Shown piece by piece: positions 5,761 through 15,279 of a stretch of DNA of 18,367 nt. Under the pieces are notes generated by a model. The model ran no database searches. It was not told where the DNA came from and was given only the letters and a program-made list of their open reading frames with translations. The stretch spans positions 1 to 18,367 of the forward strand of contig DASUFI010000231.1 of the NCBI GenBank assembly GCA_036274635.1, written 5' to 3'. The position numbers were made by a program, and so were the translations under genes. The stretch comes from DASUFI01 sp036274635. Lineage in GTDB: Bacteria > Planctomycetota > B15-G4. Numbering within the stretch: position 1 is the stretch's first letter; each line of letters starts with the position of its first letter.

Positions 5761-7146
5761 ATGCGCCGCCCGCTCTTCGCCCTCGCGCTCCTGTCCGCCA
5801 CCGCCACCGCCCAGACCGGCCCGTGGAAGGACGGCGAGCTCATCGTGCGCATGAACCCCGGCGGCAGCTTCGAGAACGTCATCTATCGCATCGATCCGCA
5901 GACCGGGCACGGCGCGATGCTCGCCGACACCACCTACCTCGGCACAGCCGGCTCGGCGGTCTTCGACAACTACCGCAACGGCGTCCTGGCCTATTGCTCG
6001 GTCCCGCCGGACAGCTGGGCGCTGCAGAGCCTGTGGCTCTTCGCGGCGGACGGCACGGCCACCAAGCTCGGCCTCTCGGGCGCCTATCCCGGCGCGCTCG
6101 CGCCCACGGGCGATGGCCGCATCTTCTTCCAGCGCGACGACGTGGTGTGGTGGCCGCAGATCGAGTGGCTGGACGCCTCGAACGTCGCGCACGTGCTGAT
6201 GGACTCCACGGGCACGGCGCCCTACCAGCACACCGTCGACGCGATGATCTACTCGCCCGCGCAGAACGCGCTGTTCGCCGCGACGCGCGAGGGCGCACCC
6301 GACGCGTGCAGCGGCGCGCTGTGCTCGGTGCTTCGCATCCCGCTCTCGGCCGACGGGACCCGCGTCGGCGGAGCCGTCACGTGCACCACGTGGGACGGCG
6401 GCGGCACCGAGAACCCGACCAACTTCGACGAGCTGCCCGGCGGCGACCTGCTGCTGACCTTCAACTCCAGCTACGTGGCGCCCGACAAGTTCCAGCGGGT
6501 GAACGCAGCCACCGGCGCGTTGTCCACCTTCGCGAAGTGCATTCCTCACGACGTCGACGGCGGCGTGTGGTCGCCGGCCGTCTCCCGCATCATCATCATC
6601 AACGACGGCACCAACCAGCTCGAGACCTACACCGCCGGCGACGACGGGACGGGCGACGCCCTCGTCACCGATGTGCCCGTCTCCGGCTTCACCAGCGGCA
6701 CGGGGCCGGGCAACCTGATCTTCGAGGTCAAGCTCGGCGGCCCTGGCTGCGCGGGCCTGCTTGCGCCCTACGGCGCCGGCCTCGGCGGCAAGGGCGGCTT
6801 CGTGCCGGTGCTCGCGGGCGCCGGCTGTCCGGACGTCGGCAACGGCTTCGCGATCACCATCGACCACGCGGTGGGCGGCGCGAGCGGCCTGCTCTTCGTC
6901 GGGCTCTCGCAGGCGGCGCTGGCCTTCAAGGGCGGCACCTTCCTCGTCGGTAGCCTCGCGCTGCAGGTGCCGCTGGCGGTGGGCGGCGCGCCTGGCCAGG
7001 CGGGTGCAGGCTTCCTCTCGCTGCCGGGTGCGATCCTCGACCCGGCGCTCATCGGCATCGACATCTACCTGCAGGCCGGCTTCCAGGACGGGGCCGCGGT
7101 GAAGGGCGCGTCGCTCAGCAACGGCTTGCGGCTGCAGGCGGGGTGA
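5761..7146 (+). CDS. Exported protein, propeller-like N-terminal part and shared C-terminal module
   Basis: A 461-residue secreted protein. The ATG at 5761 has CGGAG upstream and opens a short signal peptide (MRRPLFALALLSATATAQ); an in-frame ATG at 5674 would hide it. Residues 20-330 read as repeated strand segments: IYRIDPQTGHGAML, SLWLFAADGTATKLG, GRIFFQRDDVVWWPQIEWLD, VDAMIYSPAQNALFAATREG, FDELPGGDLLLTFNSSY and FQRVNAATGALSTF. This spacing suggests a beta-propeller of the NHL/SMP-30 sort, which is an inference. Residues 337-461 are the module also found at the end of the two divergent neighbours. Substrate or binding partner is unknown. It converges with the next gene, with 8 bp between stops. 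Confidence 0.8.
   Translation: MRRPLFALALLSATATAQTGPWKDGELIVRMNPGGSFENVIYRIDPQTGHGAMLADTTYLGTAGSAVFDNYRNGVLAYCSVPPDSWALQSLWLFAADGTATKLGLSGAYPGALAPTGDGRIFFQRDDVVWWPQIEWLDASNVAHVLMDSTGTAPYQHTVDAMIYSPAQNALFAATREGAPDACSGALCSVLRIPLSADGTRVGGAVTCTTWDGGGTENPTNFDELPGGDLLLTFNSSYVAPDKFQRVNAATGALSTFAKCIPHDVDGGVWSPAVSRIIIINDGTNQLETYTAGDDGTGDALVTDVPVSGFTSGTGPGNLIFEVKLGGPGCAGLLAPYGAGLGGKGGFVPVLAGAGCPDVGNGFAITIDHAVGGASGLLFVGLSQAALAFKGGTFLVGSLALQVPLAVGGAPGQAGAGFLSLPGAILDPALIGIDIYLQAGFQDGAAVKGASLSNGLRLQAG
6769..7143 (+). other. C-terminal module, copy 3 (divergent gene)
   Basis: Residues 337-461 of the propeller-like protein: YGAGLGGKGGF, PVLAGAGCP, an AITIDHAVGGA strand pair, LLFVGLSQAALAFKGGT, FLSLPGAI, and a terminal IYLQAGFQDGAAVKGASLSNG block. 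It is more divergent than copies 1 and 2 but keeps the block order, the FKGGT core and the SNG ending. Confidence 0.65.
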
Positions 7147-7154
7147 GGCGGCGC

Positions 7155-8462
7155 TCAGCGCATCTTGGCTGACGATGACGGCTGTCGCTGGACGTCGATC
7201 AATGCCCAGATGGCGAGGCCGGCGAGCAAGACCAGAAACACGTCGCTGCCTCCCAAGCGGCGCCGGCACGCGTCGGGCCAAGTGGCATCCATGAAGGCGC
7301 CATCGATCGCCGCGAGGACCCGCTCGTCGCGATCCTGCCAGCGATTGTCTGCCACGCGGGCGTCGAGCGCGGAGCGCAGCAGCGGCAGGTCGATCATCGT
7401 GGGCACACCAGAGCGTGCGAGCACTTCGATCGCGGCATGAGTCTCCGACGCATCGGCGAGGCCCAGATTGTCGTCGGGGAAGCTCGTCCAGCCCGTCTCG
7501 CGACTCACCCGGCCGCGGATCCACGCGCCGCGCAACGTCGCATCGGCTCGCTCGCGCAGCACGTCCGCCGTCTCGGGCAAGCCGTAGCGGTCCGCGAGCT
7601 CGAGGGCATTGCGGAGCGATGAGATGGCACCGGTCGTGCCGGGCAGCGGCAGGTTATTTCGCAGGGCCGCGTCGACGCCGCTCCGCAGGCCCTCGAGATC
7701 GGGCACGAGCAGCAGCGCCGCGCAGGCGGCGGCGTAGTCGTTCCCGCCACCCGGGTCCCTCTTCTTCAGGCGCCACAACCAGCTTTGCGCGCCCTCCGCG
7801 AGCGCGGGCTCGGGGTCCTGGGCGAAGGGGTCATGAGCCGCGAGGATTGCCCTGGCGACGCCCGGCGTCAGCGCGCCGGCATCGACCGCCGCTTGCATGG
7901 TTCCCTCGGGAATGTACCCGCCCGTCACGAGCGCCGACTCGAGTGCGCTCGACAGAGCCTCGACTCTCGCGGTCCGCGGTAGCCCCTCCGGCAGCGCCCG
8001 GAGCGCGATGCACCAGGTCTCGACGTCGTCGTCCCAGTCGGGAATTCCGAGCGAGACCCAGTTCGCCTCGCTCGCGGCGAGCGGCGTCTCCTGCAGCAGG
8101 CTCTCCGTGACGGCATGGATGTCGGTCCGCTTCCACCAGCCGTTCACGTAGAGATGCATGCAGAGGCCGATGAGGAAACCCATGACGCCGGCAAGAAGGG
8201 GCCACCGCAGACGCCGGGAGCCGTCGATGACGGCGATCAGCAACAGGAGCGCGGCCGTGCTCCATACGAAGGCGTCGATCCACCCGATCTCGACGAGCGG
8301 GCGCCCGGTCACGAACAAGCCTGCGAGGGGCGCCGCGAAGAAGCCGAGAACGAGGAACAAGGCGTACCAGCGCTGGGCGCGGAAGGACCGGGGATGGTCG
8401 CTCAGCAGGAGCTCGCGCCGTCGCAGCTGCTCGCGCCGTGTTGGTGGCGGCACATTGGTCAT
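7155..8462 (-). CDS. Membrane protein of unknown function with an alpha-helical soluble domain
   Basis: A 435-residue protein I cannot assign to a family. The basic N-terminus (TRREQLRRRELL) is followed by three predicted membrane helices at about residues 31-52, 60-80 and 86-107, and a fourth lies near the C-terminus at about 407-423. The 300 residues between are Leu/Ala-rich and helical and contain FPDDNLGLADASETHAAIEV. That kind of pattern is seen in alpha/alpha-toroid (prenyltransferase/squalene-cyclase type) repeats, but the match is weak and I see no catalytic acidic motif. The ribosome site is poor. The gene stands alone between a convergent neighbour and a 124-bp gap in which I see nothing. 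Confidence 0.65.
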   Translation of the reverse strand: MTNVPPPTRREQLRRRELLLSDHPRSFRAQRWYALFLVLGFFAAPLAGLFVTGRPLVEIGWIDAFVWSTAALLLLIAVIDGSRRLRWPLLAGVMGFLIGLCMHLYVNGWWKRTDIHAVTESLLQETPLAASEANWVSLGIPDWDDDVETWCIALRALPEGLPRTARVEALSSALESALVTGGYIPEGTMQAAVDAGALTPGVARAILAAHDPFAQDPEPALAEGAQSWLWRLKKRDPGGGNDYAAACAALLLVPDLEGLRSGVDAALRNNLPLPGTTGAISSLRNALELADRYGLPETADVLRERADATLRGAWIRGRVSRETGWTSFPDDNLGLADASETHAAIEVLARSGVPTMIDLPLLRSALDARVADNRWQDRDERVLAAIDGAFMDATWPDACRRRLGGSDVFLVLLAGLAIWALIDVQRQPSSSAKMR

Positions 8463-8586
8463 GGGACAGGCCCGGCGAGCGTGAACGGAGTGACGCCGCG
8501 CTCTTCATGCGCCATCCGGCCGGCAAGCTGGCCAATCATGGCCTGCGGCCGCAGGCGGGATGAGCCGAGGCGGGATGCCGAAGCGG

Positions 8587-8910
8587 TCAGCGGCGCCGCG
8601 TGCGGCGGGCGGAGCGGCGCGCGGTGCCGAGCTTCGGCGCCACGACCTCTTCCGGCATCTCGTACAGCGTCTCGGGCGCGATGTCGGCGCCGTTGGGCCA
8701 GACGACCGTGCCGGAATCACTGTCCGCGCGCGCCTTGCGGAAGTAGGCGGGCCGGTGCAAGGGCTCGAAGACCGGGCCTCGAAGCAGCGGCTCGAGGTTG
8801 ACGCGGCGACGCGTGCCGTCGTCGAACACGACGATCAGTGATGTCGGGCCGACGACGCGAGCGCTCACGACCTCGGGAAGGTAGTTCGCTTGGCGTGCAG
8901 GCTTAGACAT
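8587..8910 (-). CDS. DUF2442 family protein
   Basis: A 107-residue protein. The DUF2442 signature is clear: YLPEVVSARVVGPTSLIVVF, DDGTRRRVNLEPLL, GPVFEPL and TVVWPNGADIAPETLYE. The ATG at 8910 is chosen because the domain begins soon after it; the longer reading runs through the upstream gene in another frame. It overlaps the last codons of that gene by 8 bp, so translation is probably coupled. DUF2442 proteins are small, often occur beside DUF4160 or toxin-antitoxin-like genes, and have no settled role. The strongly basic C-terminal tail (ARRSARRTRRR) goes beyond the usual domain and may bind nucleic acid, an inference. Confidence 0.85.
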   Translation of the reverse strand: MSKPARQANYLPEVVSARVVGPTSLIVVFDDGTRRRVNLEPLLRGPVFEPLHRPAYFRKARADSDSGTVVWPNGADIAPETLYEMPEEVVAPKLGTARRSARRTRRR

Positions 8911-9481
8911 CGTCCTGGTCCTCGAGGGGGAACCACCGCCAGTTCCACTCGGCGACGATGGCGTCCTCATCGTCGTCGAAGGCGTCGTGGAACATGACGT
9001 TGTGGGGCACCGGAATGTCGATCGAGCCACTTCGCAAGCCGCGCTCGGCCAGGACCCTCTCGAACTCATCGAGTGGGCCGTAGGCGTAGATCACGTCGTT
9101 CTCATCGTAGACGACTTGCGCGGTCTCATCGGTGAGGCTCTGGATCCAGACGTGGTGGCGCGCGTCCTGCTCGAAGGACGCACGGAAGCGATGGAGGAAG
9201 GCCTCCAGCTCGGAGCGATTCAGCGGCCGAGGCGCCTGGTAGCGCCCGGGTTCGTGGTCTCGGCGTGGGGTGATGAGCACGTAGAGCAACCCGAACGGCT
9301 CGGCCAGGCAGTGGCTCAGCGCAAGCACCAGGTCGACTTGGCCGGAGCTCGCGCCGATGAGCAGTCGGCGCGTCCCGTCGGCCGCCTCGCGCTGCCACAC
9401 GTTGGGATAGCGGTGCGCTACAGCCTGCCCGCCCACGACGGTGCAGAACTTCACCAAGCGCTCCTTCTGCTCGTGAGACAC
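8903..9481 (-). CDS. Hypothetical protein, partner gene of the DUF2442 protein
   Basis: A 192-residue protein from the GTG at 9481, chosen because similarity to a compact globular protein begins there (VSHEQKERLVKFCTVVGG); the open frame continues far upstream over the opposite-strand biotin carboxylase. No signal peptide or membrane helix is seen. Notable segments are LLYVLITPRRDHEPGRYQ, RHHVWIQSL, YDENDVIYAYGPLDEFERVL and an acidic, aromatic C-terminus (EWNWRWFPLEDQDD). The family is not known to me. The ribosome site is weak. The stop lies 8 bp inside the DUF2442 gene, so the two form a unit. It could be a regulator or an immunity-type protein, but nothing proves either. Confidence 0.7.
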   Translation of the reverse strand: MSHEQKERLVKFCTVVGGQAVAHRYPNVWQREAADGTRRLLIGASSGQVDLVLALSHCLAEPFGLLYVLITPRRDHEPGRYQAPRPLNRSELEAFLHRFRASFEQDARHHVWIQSLTDETAQVVYDENDVIYAYGPLDEFERVLAERGLRSGSIDIPVPHNVMFHDAFDDDEDAIVAEWNWRWFPLEDQDDV

Positions 9482-9510
9482 GGCAGGGATTCTAGGCGAA
9501 GACTCCCGTC

Positions 9511-9538
9511 TTGCGCCTCGCCCGTCTGATCCGACAAT
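9511..9538 (+). promoter_or_regulatory. Possible promoter for the biotin carboxylase gene, near-leaderless
   Basis: TTGCGC (9511-9516), a 16-bp spacer and GACAAT (9533-9538) make a modest sigma-70-type match, 3 of 6 and 4 of 6 bases. Transcription would start about 3 nt before the ATG at 9548, which also lacks a Shine-Dalgarno sequence, so a leaderless mRNA is possible. The 66-bp gap is shared with the divergent hypothetical gene. Confidence 0.3.
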
Positions 9539-9547
9539 GCGCCGCTC

Positions 9548-11097
<1,550 letters not shown>

Positions 11098-11101
<4 letters not shown>

Positions 11102-11601
11102 AGTACCACGTGCTGGTGGGCGACGTGCACCATGCCGTCGACGTGCGCCGCGAGGGCGGCGGCTACGCCGTCACGCTCGCCGGCCAGACCTTCCACGTGG
11201 ACGTCGGCACGGTGGCCGAGGGCCACGCCTACTCGCTGCTCATCGCCGGCCGCTCGCTGGACCTGGCCGTCGAGGAGCGACCCGACGACGCCCTCGACCT
11301 GCTCGTCGGCGGCCGCCGCTACGCCACCATGGTGCTCGGCGAGCGCGAATGGCTGGCGCGCACGATCAAGGGCCCGACGCAGGCCGGCGAGCGCGTCGTG
11401 CGCACGGTCATGACCGGCATCGTGCGCGAGGTGCTCGTCGCGCCCGGCGACGCCGTGCGCCCGGGCCAGACGCTCTTCATCCTCGAGGCCATGAAGATGG
11501 AGAACGAGGTGAAGGCGAGCGTCGAGGGCAAGGTGCAGCGCGTGACCGCGAGCGCGGGGCAGACGGTGACGAAGGGGGACGTCGTCGTCGAGATCGGGTG
11601 A
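11098..11601 (+). CDS. Biotin carboxyl carrier protein
   Basis: A 167-residue protein from the GTG at 11098, which overlaps the stop of the biotin carboxylase. The C-terminal 70 residues are a biotinyl domain, with VMTGIVREVLVAPGDAVRPG, then LEAMKMENE with the biotin-accepting Lys at 133, and TASAGQTVTKGDVVVEIG. The first 95 residues are beta-rich (KYHVLVGDVHHAVDVRR, YAVTLAGQTFHVDV, LIAGRSLDLAVEE) and look like the BT linker domain of propionyl/methylcrotonyl-CoA carboxylase alpha subunits rather than the Ala/Pro-rich linker of AccB. So this and the preceding gene are probably one alpha subunit split in two. It converges with the next gene, with 10 bp between stops. Confidence 0.9.
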
Positions 11602-11611
11602 GGCGGGAGGC

Positions 11612-12199
11612 TCAGGCGTAGCCGTTGGAGGTGAAGCCGAGGCACTCATCGTCGACGGTGTCGTACTGGATCTGCCAGAATGAGTAGCCGCCGTCGTGCA
11701 CGAGGATCCACTCCTGCAGCTCGTTGGACGGGTGCGGCCACAGGATGAAGTTGCAGTAGATCCGCCGGTGGCCGTCGATCACGACGCCGACGCACTGCAG
11801 GGAGAACTGGTCGAAGACGGCCAGAATCTTCCCGATCTCGCCGAGGACGTAGGCGCGGCCTGCGGCATCGGACGGCGGGCTGGCGAAGAAGCGGGCGGGT
11901 GCCGCGGCGGCCTCCTGCAGTTGCGCGTGGAGGCGGGCGTGGGCGTGGCGCACGTCTTCGGCGCTCGGCGTCCATCCGCTCTCGACGGCGAGGCCGTCGA
12001 CGTATGCGTCGGCCAGAGGAAAGATCAGGGCGCGGGAGTGCGGAAGATCGACGGTCTCGAAGCCGGGCACCGCTTGCGCAGGCCCGGTTTGGAGTGCGGG
12101 GGTGGCGTCATCCGACGCGGGTGATGCGGGAGCCGCGCTGCAGCCGCCTGCTGATGCGAGGAGGACGGCCGCGAGCGAGAGTCTGAGCGAGATCGTCAC
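11612..12199 (-). CDS. Putative lipoprotein of unknown function
   Basis: A 195-residue protein from the GTG at 12199, which overlaps the stop of the TPR membrane protein gene by 4 bp (GTGA). The N-terminus is a lipoprotein signal, TISLRLSLAAVLLASAGGC, with Cys20 as the lipidated residue, followed by an Ala/Ser/Pro linker. The remainder has a helical part (VRHAHARLHAQLQEAAAAP) and a C-terminal aromatic beta-rich part with RRIYCNFILWPHP, ELQEWILVHDGGYSFWQIQYD and CLGFTSNG. Cys136, Cys149 and Cys186 could form a disulfide. The family is not known to me. Coupling to the membrane glycosyltransferase-like gene suggests an envelope role. Confidence 0.8.
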   Translation of the reverse strand: MTISLRLSLAAVLLASAGGCSAAPASPASDDATPALQTGPAQAVPGFETVDLPHSRALIFPLADAYVDGLAVESGWTPSAEDVRHAHARLHAQLQEAAAAPARFFASPPSDAAGRAYVLGEIGKILAVFDQFSLQCVGVVIDGHRRIYCNFILWPHPSNELQEWILVHDGGYSFWQIQYDTVDDECLGFTSNGYA

Positions 12200-15100
12200 C
12201 CCTCCAGCTGCGCCGCCACCCGGTTGAGGTCCTTGTCGTTCGGCTTGCGCAGCGCCTCGATCGCTCCCGGCACGTTGCCGTCCGTCGCGAACTGCATCGC
12301 GCGCGCCGCCACCTGGAACGTCACGTCGGCGGGGAAGGACGCGAGCGCCTCCTTGGCGCGGGCCAGGGCGCCGGCATAGTCCTTCGTGGCGGCGAGCGCC
12401 TCGATGGAGCACAGCAGCAGCTGCGGATGGGCGATGCGCAGGCCCTTGGCCACGGTGAGGCCGTGCTCGGTGAGCTCCACGGCGCCGGCCGGGTTGTAGA
12501 AGGGCGAGGTGCGCTTGAGGAACAGCTCGGAGCGGCGGTGCGCCAGCGAGAGCCACGAGGTGCTGTCCGGCTGCACGCTTTGCTCGAAGACCTCGAGCTG
12601 CGCGGCGGCCTCGACGTCGCGGTCGAGGGCCATGTAGCAGCGCGCGCGGTTGATGGGCAGGAAGGGGTCCACGACGTGGCCGGGGATGGCCTGCTCGGCC
12701 GCCTCCTGGCGGTCGAAGACGCCGAGGGCCTCGTCGTAGCGGCCGGCGTCGACGAGCAGCACGCCCAGGCTGAAGAGCAGGCCCGGGTCGTTCTGCGAGC
12801 CGGACAGCAGCAGGCCCGACTCCACGGCCGCGATCGCGTCGTCCACGCGGCCCGCGTCGCGCAGGGCCTTGGCCAGGTCCTGCACGGTGTCGGTGGGCTC
12901 GACGCCGAGCTCCTTGAGCTTCGCGGCGGCCTTCTCCATCTCCGGCAGGTCGCCCAGCAGGAAGTTGGAGCGGAACATGGCCGTGTAGCAGGCGGCATCG
13001 GGGAGGATGAGCTCCAGCTGCTTCTCGGTCTCCAGCGCATCCTTGGGGCGGCCCGCGCCGTTCTGCGCCACGGCCTTCCACAGCAGGGCCGCGGGCAGGC
13101 GCGGCGCGCGCTCGAGCGCGCGGTCCAGCTCGATGATCGCGTCGAGGAAGCGCTCCTTCTCGACGAAGTAGCGGCCGCGGTAGACGTAGGGCGTGGGCAG
13201 CGTCGGCAGCTGGTCGCGCAGCTGCTCGAAGTCCTGCAGGGCGGCCAGGCGCTTGGGCTCGTCGTTCGCGGCATCGGCCTGCGCGAAGGCGACCTCGGCG
13301 CGCGCGGCGAGCGCCAGAGGGCGACCGGTCTCGGTCTGCTCGAGGCCCGAGAGCGCCTGCTCGTAGGCCTCTTCGTCCTGCACCAGCGTGGAGCAACGCG
13401 CGAGGAGGAAGAGCGCCTCGACGTGGCCCGGCTGCAGAGCCAGCGCCTGCTTGAGCACGGGGATCGCTTCCGCGACCTTGCCGCGGTCCATGAGCAGCCG
13501 CGCGAGCTGCAGGTGCGGGCCCACCCTCTGCTCAGTGCCGCCGGTGACCTGCATGGCGGAGCGCAGGTCGGCGGCCGAGCCGTCGAGATCGCCCTTGCCC
13601 GCCTTGGCGCCGGCGCGGCGGGTGTAGACCATGCGCGTCACCTCGTCGAAGACCGCCGGGTCCTCCGGGTTGTTGGACGAGAGCTGCTTGAGGATGCGGT
13701 TGTAGACGTCGATCGCCTTGTCCCAGTTGTTCGAGGCGGTGTACACGTCCCCGAGGCCGATGGCGCTCTGGATCATGGTCGGATCGATCGCGAGCGAGCG
13801 CGTGAAGTGCTCTTCGGCCGCTGTGTAGAGCTGCTGGTTGCCCATCAGCGTGCCCAGCTGGTACTGCACGCGCGCCGACTCGGGCACGACCTCCTCGGCG
13901 GCCTCGAAGAGCGCCTGGGACGTGGCGAAGTCGCGGTTGTGCTCCCAGGTGCGCACGCACAGCAGCGCGCCGAAGGCGAACAGCGCCAGCAGCCCGACGG
14001 GCGCCACCGACCAGGGCGAGGCCCCCAGGCGCCGGTCGCGCAGCACCACGTCCAGCAGCACCGCGACCGCGAGGCACAGCCCGGCCGACGACAGATACAT
14101 CAGGCGCTCGCCGAAGATGGTGCCGATGGGCAGCAGGATGTTGCTGGTGAACAGCGCCGTGCCCAGGAACAGGCACACGCCCCAGCCCAGCGCCGGCCGG
14201 CGCTTGAGCATCACCAGGCCATAGACGAGCAGCAGCGCGATCAGCACGCCCGCCGCCAGCGCCTCGGGCTGCAGCCAGCTCTTCGACATGGGCAGAGCGT
14301 TGAAGCTGTAGTCGACGGAGAGCTTCGCAGGCCACAGGAAGAGCCACACCTGCATGGCCAGGATCTTCACGCCGTTGATCAGGCGGAAGCCGAAGGGCTC
14401 ATTGATGAGCGGGTTGTCCAGCCGCGAGATGGCCATGGAGCTCGGCCGCAGGTTGCCGATGGCGGCGTAGCGCACCATGACGTGCACGCCGAGGATCAGC
14501 AGGAAGCCGAAGTACACCGCCGTGCGCGGCCAGCCGCGGCGGTTCTCGCCGCGCAGCGCGAAGGTGAGGTCGGTGAGAGCCACCGCCGCCGGCAGCACGG
14601 CCGTCTGCTCCTTGGCCATGAGCCCGATGAACAGCGTGGCCATCAGCCCCACGAAGGCGCCCATGTGCACGCGGCCGGGCGTGCGCGTCGCGCGCTCCCA
14701 GAGCAGCAGGCCCAGCAGCACGGCGGCCGCGGACAGCACGTCCGAGAGCCCCGCCACGTAGGCCACCGCCTCGCTGTGCAGCGGGTGCAGCGCGAAGAGC
14801 AGCGCCGCCGCGAAGGCCACGCGCGTCGACCGGAACAGCCGCCGCAGCAGCTGGTAGAGCAGCACGACCACCACGGCGTTGACCAGGATGGACAACAGGT
14901 GCAGCGGCCAGGTGACCGTGGCGCCGCCCGTGGCCGCCACGCAGCAGGCCCAGGCGAAGAGCGTCAGCGGGCGGTACAGCGCCTGGCCCTTGATGCGCAG
15001 CGCCTCGGGATGGTCGGGGTTCACGCCCTCCCAGTACTCGTTGCCGAAGAAGGCGAAGGCCGCGCCGAAGTGGCTGACCACCGGCGCCATGAGGGCGCTG

Positions 15101-15279
15101 TTGCCGATCAGGAAGGCGTCGTCGTAGACCAGCTTGTAGTTCAGGGTCGGCAGGTGGAGGCCGATGGACAGCAGCGCGAGGAAGAGCGGCGCCACGATCG
15201 TCCAGGCAGGCCCCGGCCCGGACCGCGCCTCCGGCGCCTCGCTGGCCGCGTCGCCCGCGGGGGGAGAGGTGTCGCTCAT
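12196..15279 (-). CDS. TMTC-like membrane glycosyltransferase with long TPR tail
   Basis: A 1027-residue protein. The ATG at 15279 overlaps the previous gene's stop (ATGA). Residues 25-445 hold about ten membrane helices and read like the TMTC/DUF1736 group of GT-C glycosyltransferases. They show an early acidic pair (YKLVYDDAF, Asp53-Asp54), LYRPLTLFAW, LFALHPLHSEAVAYVAGLSD (161-180), MAKEQTAVLP, the DUF1736-type KILAMQVWLFLWPAKLSVDY (305-324), and GERLMYLSSAG. From about 467 to the end lie many tetratricopeptide-type helix pairs (YTAAEEHFTRSLAIDP, DKAIDVYNRIL, VAEAIPVLKQALALQPGHVE, FLDAIIELDRALERAP, RYDEALGVFDRQEAAEQA). Animal TMTCs transfer O-mannose; the bacterial substrate is unknown. 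The TPR part probably faces the extracytoplasmic side and binds target proteins, an inference. Confidence 0.85.
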   Translation of the reverse strand: MSDTSPPAGDAASEAPEARSGPGPAWTIVAPLFLALLSIGLHLPTLNYKLVYDDAFLIGNSALMAPVVSHFGAAFAFFGNEYWEGVNPDHPEALRIKGQALYRPLTLFAWACCVAATGGATVTWPLHLLSILVNAVVVVLLYQLLRRLFRSTRVAFAAALLFALHPLHSEAVAYVAGLSDVLSAAAVLLGLLLWERATRTPGRVHMGAFVGLMATLFIGLMAKEQTAVLPAAVALTDLTFALRGENRRGWPRTAVYFGFLLILGVHVMVRYAAIGNLRPSSMAISRLDNPLINEPFGFRLINGVKILAMQVWLFLWPAKLSVDYSFNALPMSKSWLQPEALAAGVLIALLLVYGLVMLKRRPALGWGVCLFLGTALFTSNILLPIGTIFGERLMYLSSAGLCLAVAVLLDVVLRDRRLGASPWSVAPVGLLALFAFGALLCVRTWEHNRDFATSQALFEAAEEVVPESARVQYQLGTLMGNQQLYTAAEEHFTRSLAIDPTMIQSAIGLGDVYTASNNWDKAIDVYNRILKQLSSNNPEDPAVFDEVTRMVYTRRAGAKAGKGDLDGSAADLRSAMQVTGGTEQRVGPHLQLARLLMDRGKVAEAIPVLKQALALQPGHVEALFLLARCSTLVQDEEAYEQALSGLEQTETGRPLALAARAEVAFAQADAANDEPKRLAALQDFEQLRDQLPTLPTPYVYRGRYFVEKERFLDAIIELDRALERAPRLPAALLWKAVAQNGAGRPKDALETEKQLELILPDAACYTAMFRSNFLLGDLPEMEKAAAKLKELGVEPTDTVQDLAKALRDAGRVDDAIAAVESGLLLSGSQNDPGLLFSLGVLLVDAGRYDEALGVFDRQEAAEQAIPGHVVDPFLPINRARCYMALDRDVEAAAQLEVFEQSVQPDSTSWLSLAHRRSELFLKRTSPFYNPAGAVELTEHGLTVAKGLRIAHPQLLLCSIEALAATKDYAGALARAKEALASFPADVTFQVAARAMQFATDGNVPGAIEALRKPNDKDLNRVAAQLEG

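Noticed and set aside
5548..7524. A 658-residue minus-strand frame opposite the propeller-like gene
   Set aside because: It is an antisense shadow; the sense strand has a signal peptide and the shared C-terminal module.
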